NCBI RefSeq assembly: GCF_024171785.1
Contig: NZ_JAMTCK010000004.1
Coordinates: 372,001 to 436,000, forward strand
DNA length: 64,000 nt
Direction of reading: 5' to 3'
From: Goodfellowiella coeruleoviolacea
GTDB taxonomy: Bacteria; Actinomycetota; Actinomycetes; Mycobacteriales; Pseudonocardiaceae
Part shown: in pieces, positions 28,025 through 36,118 of the stretch
Layout: each line of letters opens with the position of its first letter
Position numbering within the stretch: position 1 is the stretch's first letter
Program-made: the position numbers and the translations under genes
Notes under the pieces: model-generated
Databases searched by the model: none
The model's input: only the letters and a program-made list of their open reading frames with translations
What the model was told of the DNA's origin: nothing

Positions 28025-29026
28025 TCAGCGGGTGAGCAGGGAGCTGGCCTCCTGCGCCGCCGAACCCGCGTCGAGCAGGTGGGCCAGGTTCTCCGGGAGC
28101 TGCTCGCCGCGCCGCCGCACGGCCTGCGCGTACAGCCGCCCGGCCCGGTAGGAGGAGCGCACCAGCGGTCCGGCCATCACGCCGGTGAAGCCGATCTCCT
28201 CGGCCGCCTTGGCGTGCTCGACGAACTCCTCCGGCTTGACCCAGCGGTCCACCGGGTGGTGCCGGACGCTCGGCCGCAGGTACTGGGTGATGGTGATGAT
28301 CTCGCAGCCGGCCGCGTGCAGGTCCCGCAGCGCCGCCACCACCTCGGCCGGCTCCTCGCCCATGCCCAGGATCAGGTTGGACTTGGTCACCAGCCCGGCC
28401 TCGCGGGCCCGGGTGATGACCTCCAGCGAACGCTCGTAGCGGAAGCCCGGCCGGATGCGCTTGAACACCCTCGGCACGGTCTCCAGGTTGTGCGCCAGCA
28501 CCTCCGGCCGCGACCCGAAGACCTCGGCCAGCTGGTCGGGGTCGGCGTTGAAGTCGGGGATCAGCAGCTCCACGCCGGTGCCCGGGTTGAGCTGGTGGAT
28601 CTGCCGGACGGTCTCGGCGTACAGCCAGGCGCCGCCGTCGGGCAGGTCGTCCCTGGCCACCCCGGTCACCGTGGAGTACCGCAGCCCCATGGCCTGCACG
28701 GACTCGGCGACCCGGCGCGGCTCCTCCCGGTCGAACTCGGCCGGCTTGCCCGTGTCGATCTGGCAGAAGTCGCAGCGGCGGGTGCACTGGTCGCCACCGA
28801 TGAGGAAGGTCGCCTCGCGGTCCTCCCAACACTCGTAGATGTTGGGGCACCCGGCCTCCTCACAGACCGTGTGCAGACCCTCCCGGCGGACCAGGCCCTT
28901 GAGTTCCCGGTACTCGGGGCCCATCTTGGCGCGGGTCTTGATCCACGAAGGCTTCTTCTCGATGGGCGTCTGGCTGTTGCGGACTTCCAGCCGCAACAGC
29001 TTCCGGCCCTCTGGTGCGACGGTCAC
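28025..29026 (-). CDS. lipA: Lipoyl synthase
   Basis: 333 residues, the family length. LipA is a radical-SAM enzyme that inserts two sulfurs into octanoyl groups on the E2 subunits. The auxiliary cluster cysteines are in [15 protein letters not shown] (Cys55, Cys60, Cys66), the radical-SAM cluster in CTRRCDFC (Cys81, Cys85, Cys88), and the C-terminal RSSY serine motif is present. lipB, which makes the octanoyl-E2 substrate, is at 38891-39625, separated by about 10 kb of accessory genes. In related genomes lipB and lipA are adjacent, so the gap marks an insertion. Confidence 0.98.
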   Translation of the reverse strand: MTVAPEGRKLLRLEVRNSQTPIEKKPSWIKTRAKMGPEYRELKGLVRREGLHTVCEEAGCPNIYECWEDREATFLIGGDQCTRRCDFCQIDTGKPAEFDREEPRRVAESVQAMGLRYSTVTGVARDDLPDGGAWLYAETVRQIHQLNPGTGVELLIPDFNADPDQLAEVFGSRPEVLAHNLETVPRVFKRIRPGFRYERSLEVITRAREAGLVTKSNLILGMGEEPAEVVAALRDLHAAGCEIITITQYLRPSVRHHPVDRWVKPEEFVEHAKAAEEIGFTGVMAGPLVRSSYRAGRLYAQAVRRRGEQLPENLAHLLDAGSAAQEASSLLTR

Positions 29027-29206
29027 CGACCCACCCTACGCCCCGCCCCACGGAACCCGCCATCAGCGGCGGCACGCGCGACCACCAGCGCATTCAACAT
29101 CACAAAGCGTTGCCGACCCCTGGGGTGCGGGCAAGTCGGGGCGGGGCGGCCGCGGGCTGCCACCGGGCCGTCCCCAACCCGCCGAACGGGCCCGTCCGGA
29201 CCGCGG

Positions 29207-30142
29207 CTAGGCGGGGTCCGGGGTGACACCGGTCAGGTCGGCGGTCAGCTCCCACAGCCGGGCCGCCGCGTGGTCGTCCGTGGCCGCCGAGGACATGGCG
29301 ACCCGCTTGGGATAGCCGCGCACCTCGCCGAACCCGTCCGGCCCGTAGTACTCGCCGCCCCGCACCCCCGGTGCGGTGGCCGCGTACAGCTGGGGGAGCG
29401 CGCCCTGCCGCACCGGCTGGGCCACCAGCGAGCTGATCACCCGGCTGGCCTGCTCCAACAGGCCGCTGCGGTGGTTGCGGCCCATGCTCGGGGCCAGCTC
29501 GCTGGCGGCGAAACCCGGGTGCGCGGCCACGCTGACCAGGGACAGGCCGGCCGCCCTCGCCCGGCGGTCCAGTTCCCGCGTGAACAGCAGGTTGGCCAGC
29601 TTGGACTGGCCGTAGGCCTGCCAGCCGCGGTAGCGCCTGGTCTCGAAGTTGGGGTCGGCCAGGTCCAGCCGACCGAACCGGTGTGCCTGGCTGGACACGG
29701 CCACCACCCGCGCGGCCCCGGTCGCCGAGTTGCGCAGCGCCGGCATGAGCAGCCAGGTGAGCGCGGCGTGCCCCAGGTGGTTGACGCCGAACTGCGTCTC
29801 GAAGCCGTCCTTGGTGCGGCCGAGCGGCGGGGCCATCACCCCGGCGTTGTTGATCAGGACGTCCAGGGCGTCGCCGGTGCGGTCCCGGACCTCCGCCGCG
29901 GCCGACCGCACCGAGGCGAGGTCGGCCAGATCGAGCTGGACGAACTCGGCCCGACCGCCGCCCGCGCCGACCCGCTCGACGGCCCGCCGGCCGCGCTCCG
30001 CGGACCGGCAGGCCAGCAGCACCCTGGCGCCCTTGCTGGCCAGCACCATCGCACTGCGCAGCCCCAGACCCGAGTTCGCGCCGGTGATGAGCACGGTGCG
30101 GCCGGACTGGTCGGGCAGCGCGGCCTCGGTCCACTTCGTCAT
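29207..30142 (-). CDS. Short-chain dehydrogenase/reductase (retinol dehydrogenase-like)
   Basis: The ATG at 30142 gives 311 residues; a GTG seven codons upstream (30163) is the alternative. NAD(P) motif TGANSGLG and Arg in LLACRSAERG favour NADPH. NNAG is in VLINNAGVM, catalytic Ser in VVAVSSQAH and Tyr-x3-Lys in YGQSKLANL. This is the WWOX/retinol-dehydrogenase/protochlorophyllide reductase-like group, common in actinomycetes; the substrate is not known. It is not coupled to a neighbour. Confidence 0.85.
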   Translation of the reverse strand: MTKWTEAALPDQSGRTVLITGANSGLGLRSAMVLASKGARVLLACRSAERGRRAVERVGAGGGRAEFVQLDLADLASVRSAAAEVRDRTGDALDVLINNAGVMAPPLGRTKDGFETQFGVNHLGHAALTWLLMPALRNSATGAARVVAVSSQAHRFGRLDLADPNFETRRYRGWQAYGQSKLANLLFTRELDRRARAAGLSLVSVAAHPGFAASELAPSMGRNHRSGLLEQASRVISSLVAQPVRQGALPQLYAATAPGVRGGEYYGPDGFGEVRGYPKRVAMSSAATDDHAAARLWELTADLTGVTPDPA

Positions 30143-30189
30143 GCCGACACAAGTACTCGCCACCGGGTGGCGCGCGCCACTCCGTCGGG

Positions 30190-30840
30190 TTACCGCTCGA
30201 CCGCGGAAACCGGCTCGGGCCGCACCGACCGTGTCGACCTGCGGCGAGCCACCGTGTGCGTGGGCGCCGAGCGCAGGAGTGTGATGAACGCCGCTCCGAT
30301 GGCGGCGGTCTGGGCGGCCGGCTCGGTCAGTTCGGCCATGCCCGAGGCCAGGGCGACCATCCGCTGTTCCCGTTCGGCCGCGGCCCGCAGCGCCGGTCGG
30401 GTGGTGTCCAGGTGGGCGTCGAGCACCGCCCGCAGCACCGGCTGCGCCTCGGCGGTGGCCAGCCAGGCCCGACCCACCGCGTCACCGCGGTCGCCGTCCG
30501 GCGAGCGCTCGGCCTCGGCCAGTGCCACCCCCACCCGCCCGGTGAGCTGCTGCATCCACTTGTGGTGCAGGGCCAGCACCAGTTCCTCGGTGCTGCCGAA
30601 CACCTCGGCCGGCCCGGCGCTGTCCTGGTCAGCGCTGTCCTGGTGGGCGCTGCGGTGGTGGGCGCTGCGGTGGTTGGGGCTGTGGTGGTTGGGGCTGTGC
30701 TGGTCAGCGCTGGTCTGGGCGACGAGGTCCCGGGCGGGGCTGGTGCTGGTGCCGGTCAGCGGGGCGGCCGGATCTGCCTCGGCCCTGGCGAGCACGGTGT
30801 CGAGCGCCTTGCGCCGTCGGTAGTGGTCGGTCCAGCTCAC
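30190..30840 (-). CDS. Hypothetical protein with in-frame pentapeptide repeats
   Basis: The GTG at 30840 with GGGAGGAA upstream gives 216 residues. The N-terminal SWTDHYRRRKALDTVLARAE is followed by a His/Ser/Asp-rich stretch of 5-residue repeats (SADQH, SPNHH, SPNHR, SAHHR, SAHQD, SADQD) encoded by a 15-bp DNA array. The C-terminal two thirds are helical (VLALHHKWMQQLTGRVG, REQRMVALASGMAELT). I do not recognise the family. It diverges from a TetR gene with operator-like repeats between them, so it is a likely TetR target. Confidence 0.65.
   Translation of the reverse strand: MSWTDHYRRRKALDTVLARAEADPAAPLTGTSTSPARDLVAQTSADQHSPNHHSPNHRSAHHRSAHQDSADQDSAGPAEVFGSTEELVLALHHKWMQQLTGRVGVALAEAERSPDGDRGDAVGRAWLATAEAQPVLRAVLDAHLDTTRPALRAAAEREQRMVALASGMAELTEPAAQTAAIGAAFITLLRSAPTHTVARRRSTRSVRPEPVSAVER
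30617..30721 (-). repeat. Seven in-frame 15-bp repeats inside a coding region
   Basis: Units start every 15 bp from 30617 to 30707, consensus GCGCTGYSSTGGTSR. They encode a five-residue repeat rich in Ser, His, Asp and Gln, so the array has grown without breaking the frame. Confidence 0.85.
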
Positions 30841-30889
30841 GGAGCGTTCCTCCCTAGATCGTGACCCAGGGCGTACTCGCGGTTTGCGG

Positions 30890-30948
30890 CATACCCTCGG
30901 TACGTACCCCTGGTGGCGAACATACCACCGGTACGTACTGTCGGTATG
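30890..30948. promoter_or_regulatory. Repeated operator-like sites between the hypothetical gene and TetR
   Basis: CATACC-NNC-GGTACGTAC occurs twice, at 30890-30907 and 30921-30938, 31 bp apart (three helical turns). The first contains the perfect palindrome GGTACGTACC (30899-30908). An inverted half-site GGTATG is at 30943-30948. These are good candidates for binding by the adjacent TetR protein. Confidence 0.65.
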
Positions 30949-30967
30949 TCGTAACGTTGTGAACGTG

Positions 30968-31591
30968 GTGACAGTGCGGTCAAGGCGCCTGGAGTACTCG
31001 GAAACGACCAGGCAGGCGCTGGTGAACAGTGCGGTGGAACTGTTCACCAGGTACGGCTATGCGGACACCTCGCTGGACGAGGTCGCCAAGCGGGCCCGGG
31101 TCACCAAGGGCGCGCTCTACCACCACTTCAGCGGCAAGCGGGGACTGTTCGAGGCGGCCTTCGCCGAGGTCGAGACCAAGGTGATGGGCCGGCTCGGCGA
31201 GATCGTGCGCGGTCCGGGAGACCCGTGGGAGTCGGCCATCGCCGGGCTGCGCGCCTACGTGGAGGTCTGCCTGGAACCCGCCTACCAGCGCATCGTGGTG
31301 CACGAGGGCCCGGTGGTGCTTGGCTGGGAGCGCTGGCGCCAGGCCGAGGAGGGCTTCAGCTTCGGCGTGCTCCGCTCGGCGGTGGAGAACCTGGTGGTCA
31401 GCGGTGAACTCGACGACCTGCCGGTGGAGATCACCACCAGGCTGCTGTTCGGCGCGCTGTCCTCGGCCGCGACCGTCATCGCCACCTCGCCCGACCCGCG
31501 CAAGGCCAGCGCCGACGTCACCCGGTCGATCGACCGCGTGGTGGAGGGCCTGCGCCGCCGTCCCACCCCGGATCCGACCGACAACCGCTAG
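30968..31591 (+). CDS. TetR-family transcriptional regulator
   Basis: About 207 residues from GTG at 30968; in-frame GTG codons at 30959 and 30965 are alternatives. The N-terminal helix-turn-helix is clear: ALVNSAVELFTRYGYADTSL, EVAKRARVTKGALYHHFSGK, then LFEAAFAEVE. The C-terminal ligand domain (LEPAYQRIVVHEGPVVLGW) resembles the TetR_C group common in actinomycetes. It diverges from the 30190-30840 gene and probably regulates it and itself through the repeated sites at 30890-30948. A repeat array follows its stop. Confidence 0.9.
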   Translation: MTVRSRRLEYSETTRQALVNSAVELFTRYGYADTSLDEVAKRARVTKGALYHHFSGKRGLFEAAFAEVETKVMGRLGEIVRGPGDPWESAIAGLRAYVEVCLEPAYQRIVVHEGPVVLGWERWRQAEEGFSFGVLRSAVENLVVSGELDDLPVEITTRLLFGALSSAATVIATSPDPRKASADVTRSIDRVVEGLRRRPTPDPTDNR

Positions 31592-31671
31592 GCCCGGGCC
31601 GGCGCGGGATCGGGAGCCTGCTGGAACTCCCGTGCCCAGAAGTTGCCCAGAAGTGGAAGTGGGATTTCGAT

Positions 31672-32068
31672 GCCCCGTAGTGGGGCTTGGTTGTTCCGTT
31701 GTGGAACCTGCATGCCCCACATAGGACTCCCGGCACTCCACTCTGGAGCTATGGCGCTCCGATGGGAGGCTTTGGGTGGCCGCACTGGATTGCGCGAACC
31801 CCGGAGGGGAACGCTGGTGTTCCGAACTGGAACGGCTGTGTCCCTGGCAGTTCGGAGTCGCCGCCGTGCGAGGTGGACCGCCGCCGATCCGCCGTCAGTG
31901 GACCGCCACCGTCCCGTGTTCTCCGTCGAACTGCCGTTGACCGGGTGCGGGTCGTTGACGAGCCACGTCGGAGGGCTGTCTACCGGCTCCTGGTGCGAGT
32001 GAACTGCTGGTGATCCGGAGTGGAGCGTTGCCGCTCCAGAACGGTTGCCGGCCAATCCGGATCGGGCC
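31672..32068. repeat. Second array of 21-bp phased mini-hairpins
   Basis: Nine units start exactly every 21 bp from 31672 to 31840. Most hold a strong dyad: GCCCC-GTAGT-GGGGC (31672), GTTCC-GTTGT-GGAAC (31693), ACTCC-ACTCT-GGAGC (31735), ACCCC-GGAGG-GGAAC (31798), GTTCC-GAACT-GGAAC (31819). After 31861 the pattern decays, then resumes with a 4-base shift at 32012, 32033 and 32054 (GATCC-GGAGT-GGAGC, GCTCC-AGAAC-GGTTG, AATCC-GGATC-GGGCC). The design is that of the array at 10137-10553. No gene is seen between 31592 and 32243. Confidence 0.85.
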
Positions 32069-32115
32069 TGTGCGGTGCTTGTCCCGGCCGGTCGCGATCC
32101 AGGGTGGGGCAACGC

Positions 32116-32229
32116 GGTTTCCCGGTTGGGGCGGTTCCCTGGTTGGAGCGGTTCCCTGGTTGGGGCGGTGCCCCGGTTGGGTTCGGTGGTGCCGAGGGCG
32201 ACTGCCGCGGTGCCGAGGGTGACTGCCGC
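32116..32229. repeat. 17-bp and 21-bp tandem repeats before the second TetR gene end
   Basis: Four 17-bp units lie at 32116, 32133, 32150 and 32167 (GGTTCCCTGGTTGGRGC type, with CCC-TGGTT-GGG dyads). Two 21-bp units follow at 32188-32208 and 32209-32229 that differ at one base. They continue the repeat-filled spacer between two regulators. Confidence 0.85.
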
Positions 32230-32243
32230 GTGCGGCGGGGCAC

Positions 32244-32819
32244 CTAGTCCGCTGCTGGTTTCGCCAGGGTGGTGCCGAGGGTGCGCAGTCCCTCGATCAC
32301 CAGGTCAGCGGTTGGCGCCTGGTCCGGCGCGACCATCCACTGCACGAGCAACCCGGACAGCAGGGTCATGTGCACCGCGCCCACGGCGGCGCGCGTGCTC
32401 TCGTCGTCCCGGTCGGTGGTGGGGGACATGTCGGCGAGGCCGGTGCGCGCCGCCACCTGGCCGGCGGCCAGCTGGGTGCGCAGGTCGGGTGAGTGGGCCG
32501 CCTGGGCGAGTGCCTCGATGTTGGTCGCCCACATCGCCCGCTTGTCCACAAAGGACTCGGTGAGTGCGGTGAGGAAGGTGCGCAGCCGTGCGGCCGGGTC
32601 GGGGTCGGTGCGGACCGCGTTGAGGATCTCGCCGACGGCCTCGCTGGCCGACTCCAGCAGGGCCTGGTTGAGCAGGGCGTCCTTGGTGCCGAAGTGGTAG
32701 TTGATCGCGGCCAGGTTCGCCCCGGTCACCGCCACGATGTCCCGCACGGTGGTGCGCGCGTAACCGCGCTCGGCCAGGCAGCGCTTGGCGCCGTTCAGCA
32801 ACTCCTCCCGCGTTCCCAC
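32244..32819 (-). CDS. TetR-family transcriptional regulator
   Basis: 191 residues. Helix-turn-helix at residues 5-50: LLNGAKRCLAERGYARTTVR, AVTGANLAAINYHFGTKDAL. The C-terminal domain has RTFLTALTESFVDKRAMW and is of the type seen in regulators of efflux pumps. It diverges from the MFS exporter at 32904 with an 84-bp spacer containing a palindrome, so it most likely represses that exporter and itself. Confidence 0.9.
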   Translation of the reverse strand: MGTREELLNGAKRCLAERGYARTTVRDIVAVTGANLAAINYHFGTKDALLNQALLESASEAVGEILNAVRTDPDPAARLRTFLTALTESFVDKRAMWATNIEALAQAAHSPDLRTQLAAGQVAARTGLADMSPTTDRDDESTRAAVGAVHMTLLSGLLVQWMVAPDQAPTADLVIEGLRTLGTTLAKPAAD

Positions 32820-32868
32820 GGCGGCACCCTACCACCACTGCTGACGAGCGTTTCATACCTCCGTATCT

Positions 32869-32878
32869 AACGATCGTT
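32869..32878. promoter_or_regulatory. Palindrome in the TetR/MFS spacer
   Basis: AACGATCGTT (32869-32878) is a perfect 10-bp palindrome just after a -10-like TATCTA (32864-32869) and within wider GTTTCA/TGAAAC arms. It is a plausible TetR operator for the divergent exporter. Confidence 0.5.
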
Positions 32879-32903
32879 TGAAACAGCTGTTAGCGTGCTG
32901 GCT

Positions 32904-34466
32904 ATGACCGTGACCTCCGGCAACACCCGCGCCGGACGCCGTGAGTGGAGCGCCCTGGCCGTGCTGCTGCTGCCGGTCCTGCTGGTGTCGATGGACGTGA
33001 GCGTGCTGTACCTGGCGCTGCCCGCGCTGAGCGCCGCACTCGCGCCCAGCGCCACCGAGCTGATGTGGATCACCGACATCTACTCGTTCCTGCTGGCCGG
33101 ACTGCTGATCACGATGGGGGCCCTCGGCGACCGGATCGGTCGGCGCCGGCTGCTGCTGGTCGGTGCCGGCGCGTTCGGGCTGGCCTCGGTACTCGCCGCC
33201 GCCTCGGTGAACCCGCCGATGCTGATCGCGGCCAGGGCGCTGCTCGGCGCGGCCGGAGCCACCCTGATGCCGGCCACCCTGGCCCTGGTCCGCCACCTGT
33301 TCGGGGACGCGCGGCAGCGGAGCACCGCGATCGCCATCGTCACCGGCGGGTTCGCCGCCGGCGCCGCGCTCGGGCCGCTGCTCGGCGGCGCCCTGCTGCA
33401 GCACTTCTGGTGGGGGGCGGCGTTCCTGGTCAACGTGCCGGTCATGGCCGTGCTGGTGGTGCTCGGCCCGCTGCTGCTGCCCGAGTCGCGGGGCAGCGCG
33501 CACGCCCGGGTGGACCTGCTGAGCGCGGCGCTGTCGCTGGGCGCCGTGCTCCCCGTGGTCTACGGCATCAAGGTGCTGGCCACGCACGGCCTCGGCGGAC
33601 CGCCCGTGCTGGCCATCGGGATCGGGGTGGTGCTCGGCGGGGTGTTCGCGCGCCGACAGCGCCGGCTCACCGAACCCCTGATCGACCTCGCGCTGTTCAC
33701 CGCCCCGGCGTTCAGCGCGGCGGTCGGCACCAACCTGCTCGCCGCGTTCGGCATGGTCGGGTCGGCGCTGTTCACCGGGCAGCACCTGCAACTGGTGACC
33801 GGGATGAGCCCGCTGGCGGCCGGGCTGTGCCTGCTGCCCGGCGCTGCCTCGGCCGTGGCCGGCGCGTGGGTGGTGGCGGCGCTGGCTTCCCGGACGCGGC
33901 CCGCGGTGGTGGTCTGCGCGGGCCTGGCCGCCGCCGCGGCCGGCTTCGCCGTGCTGGCCCGGCTGACCGTTGACTCGGGCGGCTGGCTCATCGTGTCCGG
34001 CGGTGTCCTGCTGGGCATCGGCCTGGCCACCACCCTGGCCACCACCGCCGACCTGATCATCGCCACCGCGCCGGTCGAGCGGGCCGGAGCAGCCGGGGGC
34101 CTGATCGAGACCAGCGAGAAGCTGGGAGCCGCGTGCGGCGCCGCGATCCTCGGCGCGGTCCACGCGGCGATCTACCGGGCGGACCTCACCGCCGCCGCCC
34201 CGGCCGGGCTGGCCCAGGCTGACACGGCGGCCGCGCGGGCCACCCTGGCCGCCGCGCTCGACGTGGCCGCGCGGCTGCCCGAGCCGGTCGGGGCCGCCCT
34301 GCGCGCCGCGGCCCAGCAGGCGTTCGTCGCGGGCGTGCGCGCCGCCATGCTCACCTGCCTCGCCCTCGTCGTGGCCGCCGCGGTCGCCGCCGCCGTGCTG
34401 CTGGGCCGCACCGGTCGCGCCACCGGGACCGGGCCGGGCACGCCGGCCGACGCCCCAGCCAGTTGA
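32904..34466 (+). CDS. MFS drug exporter, DHA2 family (14 TM)
   Basis: 520 residues from ATG at 32904. Fourteen hydrophobic helices can be placed. Motif D1-like MDVSVLYLALPAL is in helix 1, motif A GALGDRIGRRRLLLVG after helix 2, and motif C GGFAAGAALGPLLGGALL in helix 5. This is the QacA/SmvA-like drug:proton antiporter group. It diverges from a TetR repressor. Its stop codon lies within a 16-bp tandem repeat array that reaches to the next gene. Confidence 0.92.
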   Translation: MTVTSGNTRAGRREWSALAVLLLPVLLVSMDVSVLYLALPALSAALAPSATELMWITDIYSFLLAGLLITMGALGDRIGRRRLLLVGAGAFGLASVLAAASVNPPMLIAARALLGAAGATLMPATLALVRHLFGDARQRSTAIAIVTGGFAAGAALGPLLGGALLQHFWWGAAFLVNVPVMAVLVVLGPLLLPESRGSAHARVDLLSAALSLGAVLPVVYGIKVLATHGLGGPPVLAIGIGVVLGGVFARRQRRLTEPLIDLALFTAPAFSAAVGTNLLAAFGMVGSALFTGQHLQLVTGMSPLAAGLCLLPGAASAVAGAWVVAALASRTRPAVVVCAGLAAAAAGFAVLARLTVDSGGWLIVSGGVLLGIGLATTLATTADLIIATAPVERAGAAGGLIETSEKLGAACGAAILGAVHAAIYRADLTAAAPAGLAQADTAAARATLAAALDVAARLPEPVGAALRAAAQQAFVAGVRAAMLTCLALVVAAAVAAAVLLGRTGRATGTGPGTPADAPAS

Positions 34467-34529
34467 CGCCCCAGCCAGTTGACGCCCCAGCCAGTTGACG
34501 CCCCGGCCGGCTGACAGCCCCGGCCGGCT
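34449..34529. repeat. 16-17-bp repeats that include the MFS stop codon
   Basis: Units GACGCCCCAGCCAGTT at 34449, 34465 and 34481 are identical; 34497 is a variant (GACGCCCCGGCCGGCT) and 34513-34529 is a 17-bp variant. The stop TGA of the MFS gene (34464-34466) spans the junction of units 1 and 2, so the 3' end of the gene has been multiplied. Confidence 0.9.
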
Positions 34530-34578
34530 GACAGCCCCCGGGTTCACCAGGTTCACCGACACAGGAGAAGAGCCAGCA

Positions 34579-35991
34579 GTGTCAACACCTCTCGCCCTCA
34601 CCCACGTCACCGTGATCGACGCGACCGGCGCGCCGGCGCGGCCGGACATGACCGTCGTCGTCCGGGACGGGCGCGTCCACACCGTTGGCCGGGCCAGCGA
34701 GGTCGGGGTGCCCGACGACGCCGCCGAGGTCGACCTGACCGGGAAGTTCCTCATCCCCGGGCTGGCCGACATGCACCTGCACACCGATGCCGTCGAACGC
34801 GTCTACCTGCCGCTCTACCTGGTCAACGGGGTCACCACGGTGCGTCAGATGGCCGGGCAGGCCCACCACCACGAGTGGCGCCGCCGGATCACCGAGGGCA
34901 GCCTGCTCGGGCCCCGGCTGGTGATCGCCAGCAAGATGATCGACGGCCGGCCCTCGCTGTGGGGTGAGCGGGGCGTGGCCGGGGTGCCGTTCGTCGCGGT
35001 GGGCACCGAGGCCGAGGCGCGCCAGGCGGTCCGCGACGCCAAGGCGGAGGGCGCCGACTTCGTCAAGGTCTACTCCCGGTTGCGCCGGCACGTCTACCGG
35101 GCCCTCGCCGACGAGGCGCACCGGCTGGACCTGCCCTTCGCCGGGCACATCCCCGACGACGTCCCGGTCGTCGAGGTCGCCCAGGCCGGCCAGGCCAGCA
35201 TCGAGCACGTGCACGCGCTGTTCCCGGCCACGGCCAGGAACCCGGCCGAGCACCTCGACGCGCTGGCCAGGACCACCATCGCCGCCGGCGACTACAGCGG
35301 CTGGTTCCACCAGGTCAACCGCGTCGAGTGGGCGGCGGCGCACAGCTACAGCCCGTTCACCGCGGACCGGGTGTTCCGCCAGCTGGTCGCCAACGGGGTC
35401 GCGTACACGCCCACGCTGACCATGCACCGCATGCTCGACCTGCCCCACCTCGGCTCGCTCGCCGACGACCGGCTGAAGTACCTGCCGGCCAGCCTGCCGG
35501 GCATCTGGGAGTGGGTGCACGACGAGCTGTACACCCGGGGCCGCACCGCCGAGGAGGCGGCCCAGCGCGCCGTGCTGTTCCAGCGGCGGCTCGCCATCAC
35601 CAAGGCGATGGACGAGGCCGGGGTGCGGCTGCTGGCCGGCACCGACAACCCGACGATCTTCGGCTTCCACGGCTTCGACCTGCACACCGAACTGGCCCTG
35701 TGCGTGGCCGCCGGGCTCACGCCCATGCGGGCCCTGCAGACCGCCACCCTGGAGCCGGCGCGCTTCCTGGGCACCCAGCACGTCCAGGGCACCGTCGAGC
35801 CGGGCAAGTACGCGGACCTGGTGGTGCTCGACGCCGACCCGCTGGCCGACATCGGCAACACCACGCGCATCCACGCGGTCGTCGTCGCCGGGCAGCTGAT
35901 CGACTCGGCGCGGCGGCAGCGGATGCTCGCCGACATCCAGGCCGCGGCCGCCGAGGCCGGTGGCGCGGACGCGGCACCCGGGAGCCGCTGA
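34579..35991 (+). CDS. Metal-dependent amidohydrolase (imidazolonepropionase-like)
   Basis: The GTG at 34579 has AGGAGA about ten bases upstream; 470 residues. The composite domain starts with VTVIDATGAPARPDMTVVV, and the barrel has the metal-binding His-x-His in ADMHLHTD, a likely carboxylated or bridging Lys in DFVKVYSR, His in FAGHIPDD and IEHVHAL, and Asp in AGTDNPTIFGFHG. The C-terminal PGKYADLVVLDADPL is typical of the family. It hydrolyses an amide or cyclic amide; the substrate is unknown. Possible co-transcription with the MFS gene 112 bp upstream. Confidence 0.88.
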   Translation: MSTPLALTHVTVIDATGAPARPDMTVVVRDGRVHTVGRASEVGVPDDAAEVDLTGKFLIPGLADMHLHTDAVERVYLPLYLVNGVTTVRQMAGQAHHHEWRRRITEGSLLGPRLVIASKMIDGRPSLWGERGVAGVPFVAVGTEAEARQAVRDAKAEGADFVKVYSRLRRHVYRALADEAHRLDLPFAGHIPDDVPVVEVAQAGQASIEHVHALFPATARNPAEHLDALARTTIAAGDYSGWFHQVNRVEWAAAHSYSPFTADRVFRQLVANGVAYTPTLTMHRMLDLPHLGSLADDRLKYLPASLPGIWEWVHDELYTRGRTAEEAAQRAVLFQRRLAITKAMDEAGVRLLAGTDNPTIFGFHGFDLHTELALCVAAGLTPMRALQTATLEPARFLGTQHVQGTVEPGKYADLVVLDADPLADIGNTTRIHAVVVAGQLIDSARRQRMLADIQAAAAEAGGADAAPGSR

Positions 35992-36016
35992 CGGACCGTT
36001 CCCAGTGGACGGTCCG
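35992..36016 (+). terminator. Short hairpin at the end of the amidohydrolase gene
   Basis: CGGACCGT (35992-35999) pairs with ACGGTCCG (36009-36016) around a 9-nt loop, starting right after the stop codon. There is no T-run, so termination is likely but not certain. Confidence 0.5.
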
Positions 36017-36118
36017 AAGTGGACCTGGCGCGCACCGGTGGCGGCGGCCCCGCCGGTCCGCACCGGGGTCCGACCGGCTTCGGTGGTCCCGGCCGGGTGG
36101 GGATCGTAGATTGGGCCG

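Noticed and set aside
27302-30823. Plus-strand frame of over 1100 codons opposite MarR, lipA and the SDR
   Set aside because: It spans three well-supported minus-strand genes, shows no domain and has poor codon bias; it is a shadow.
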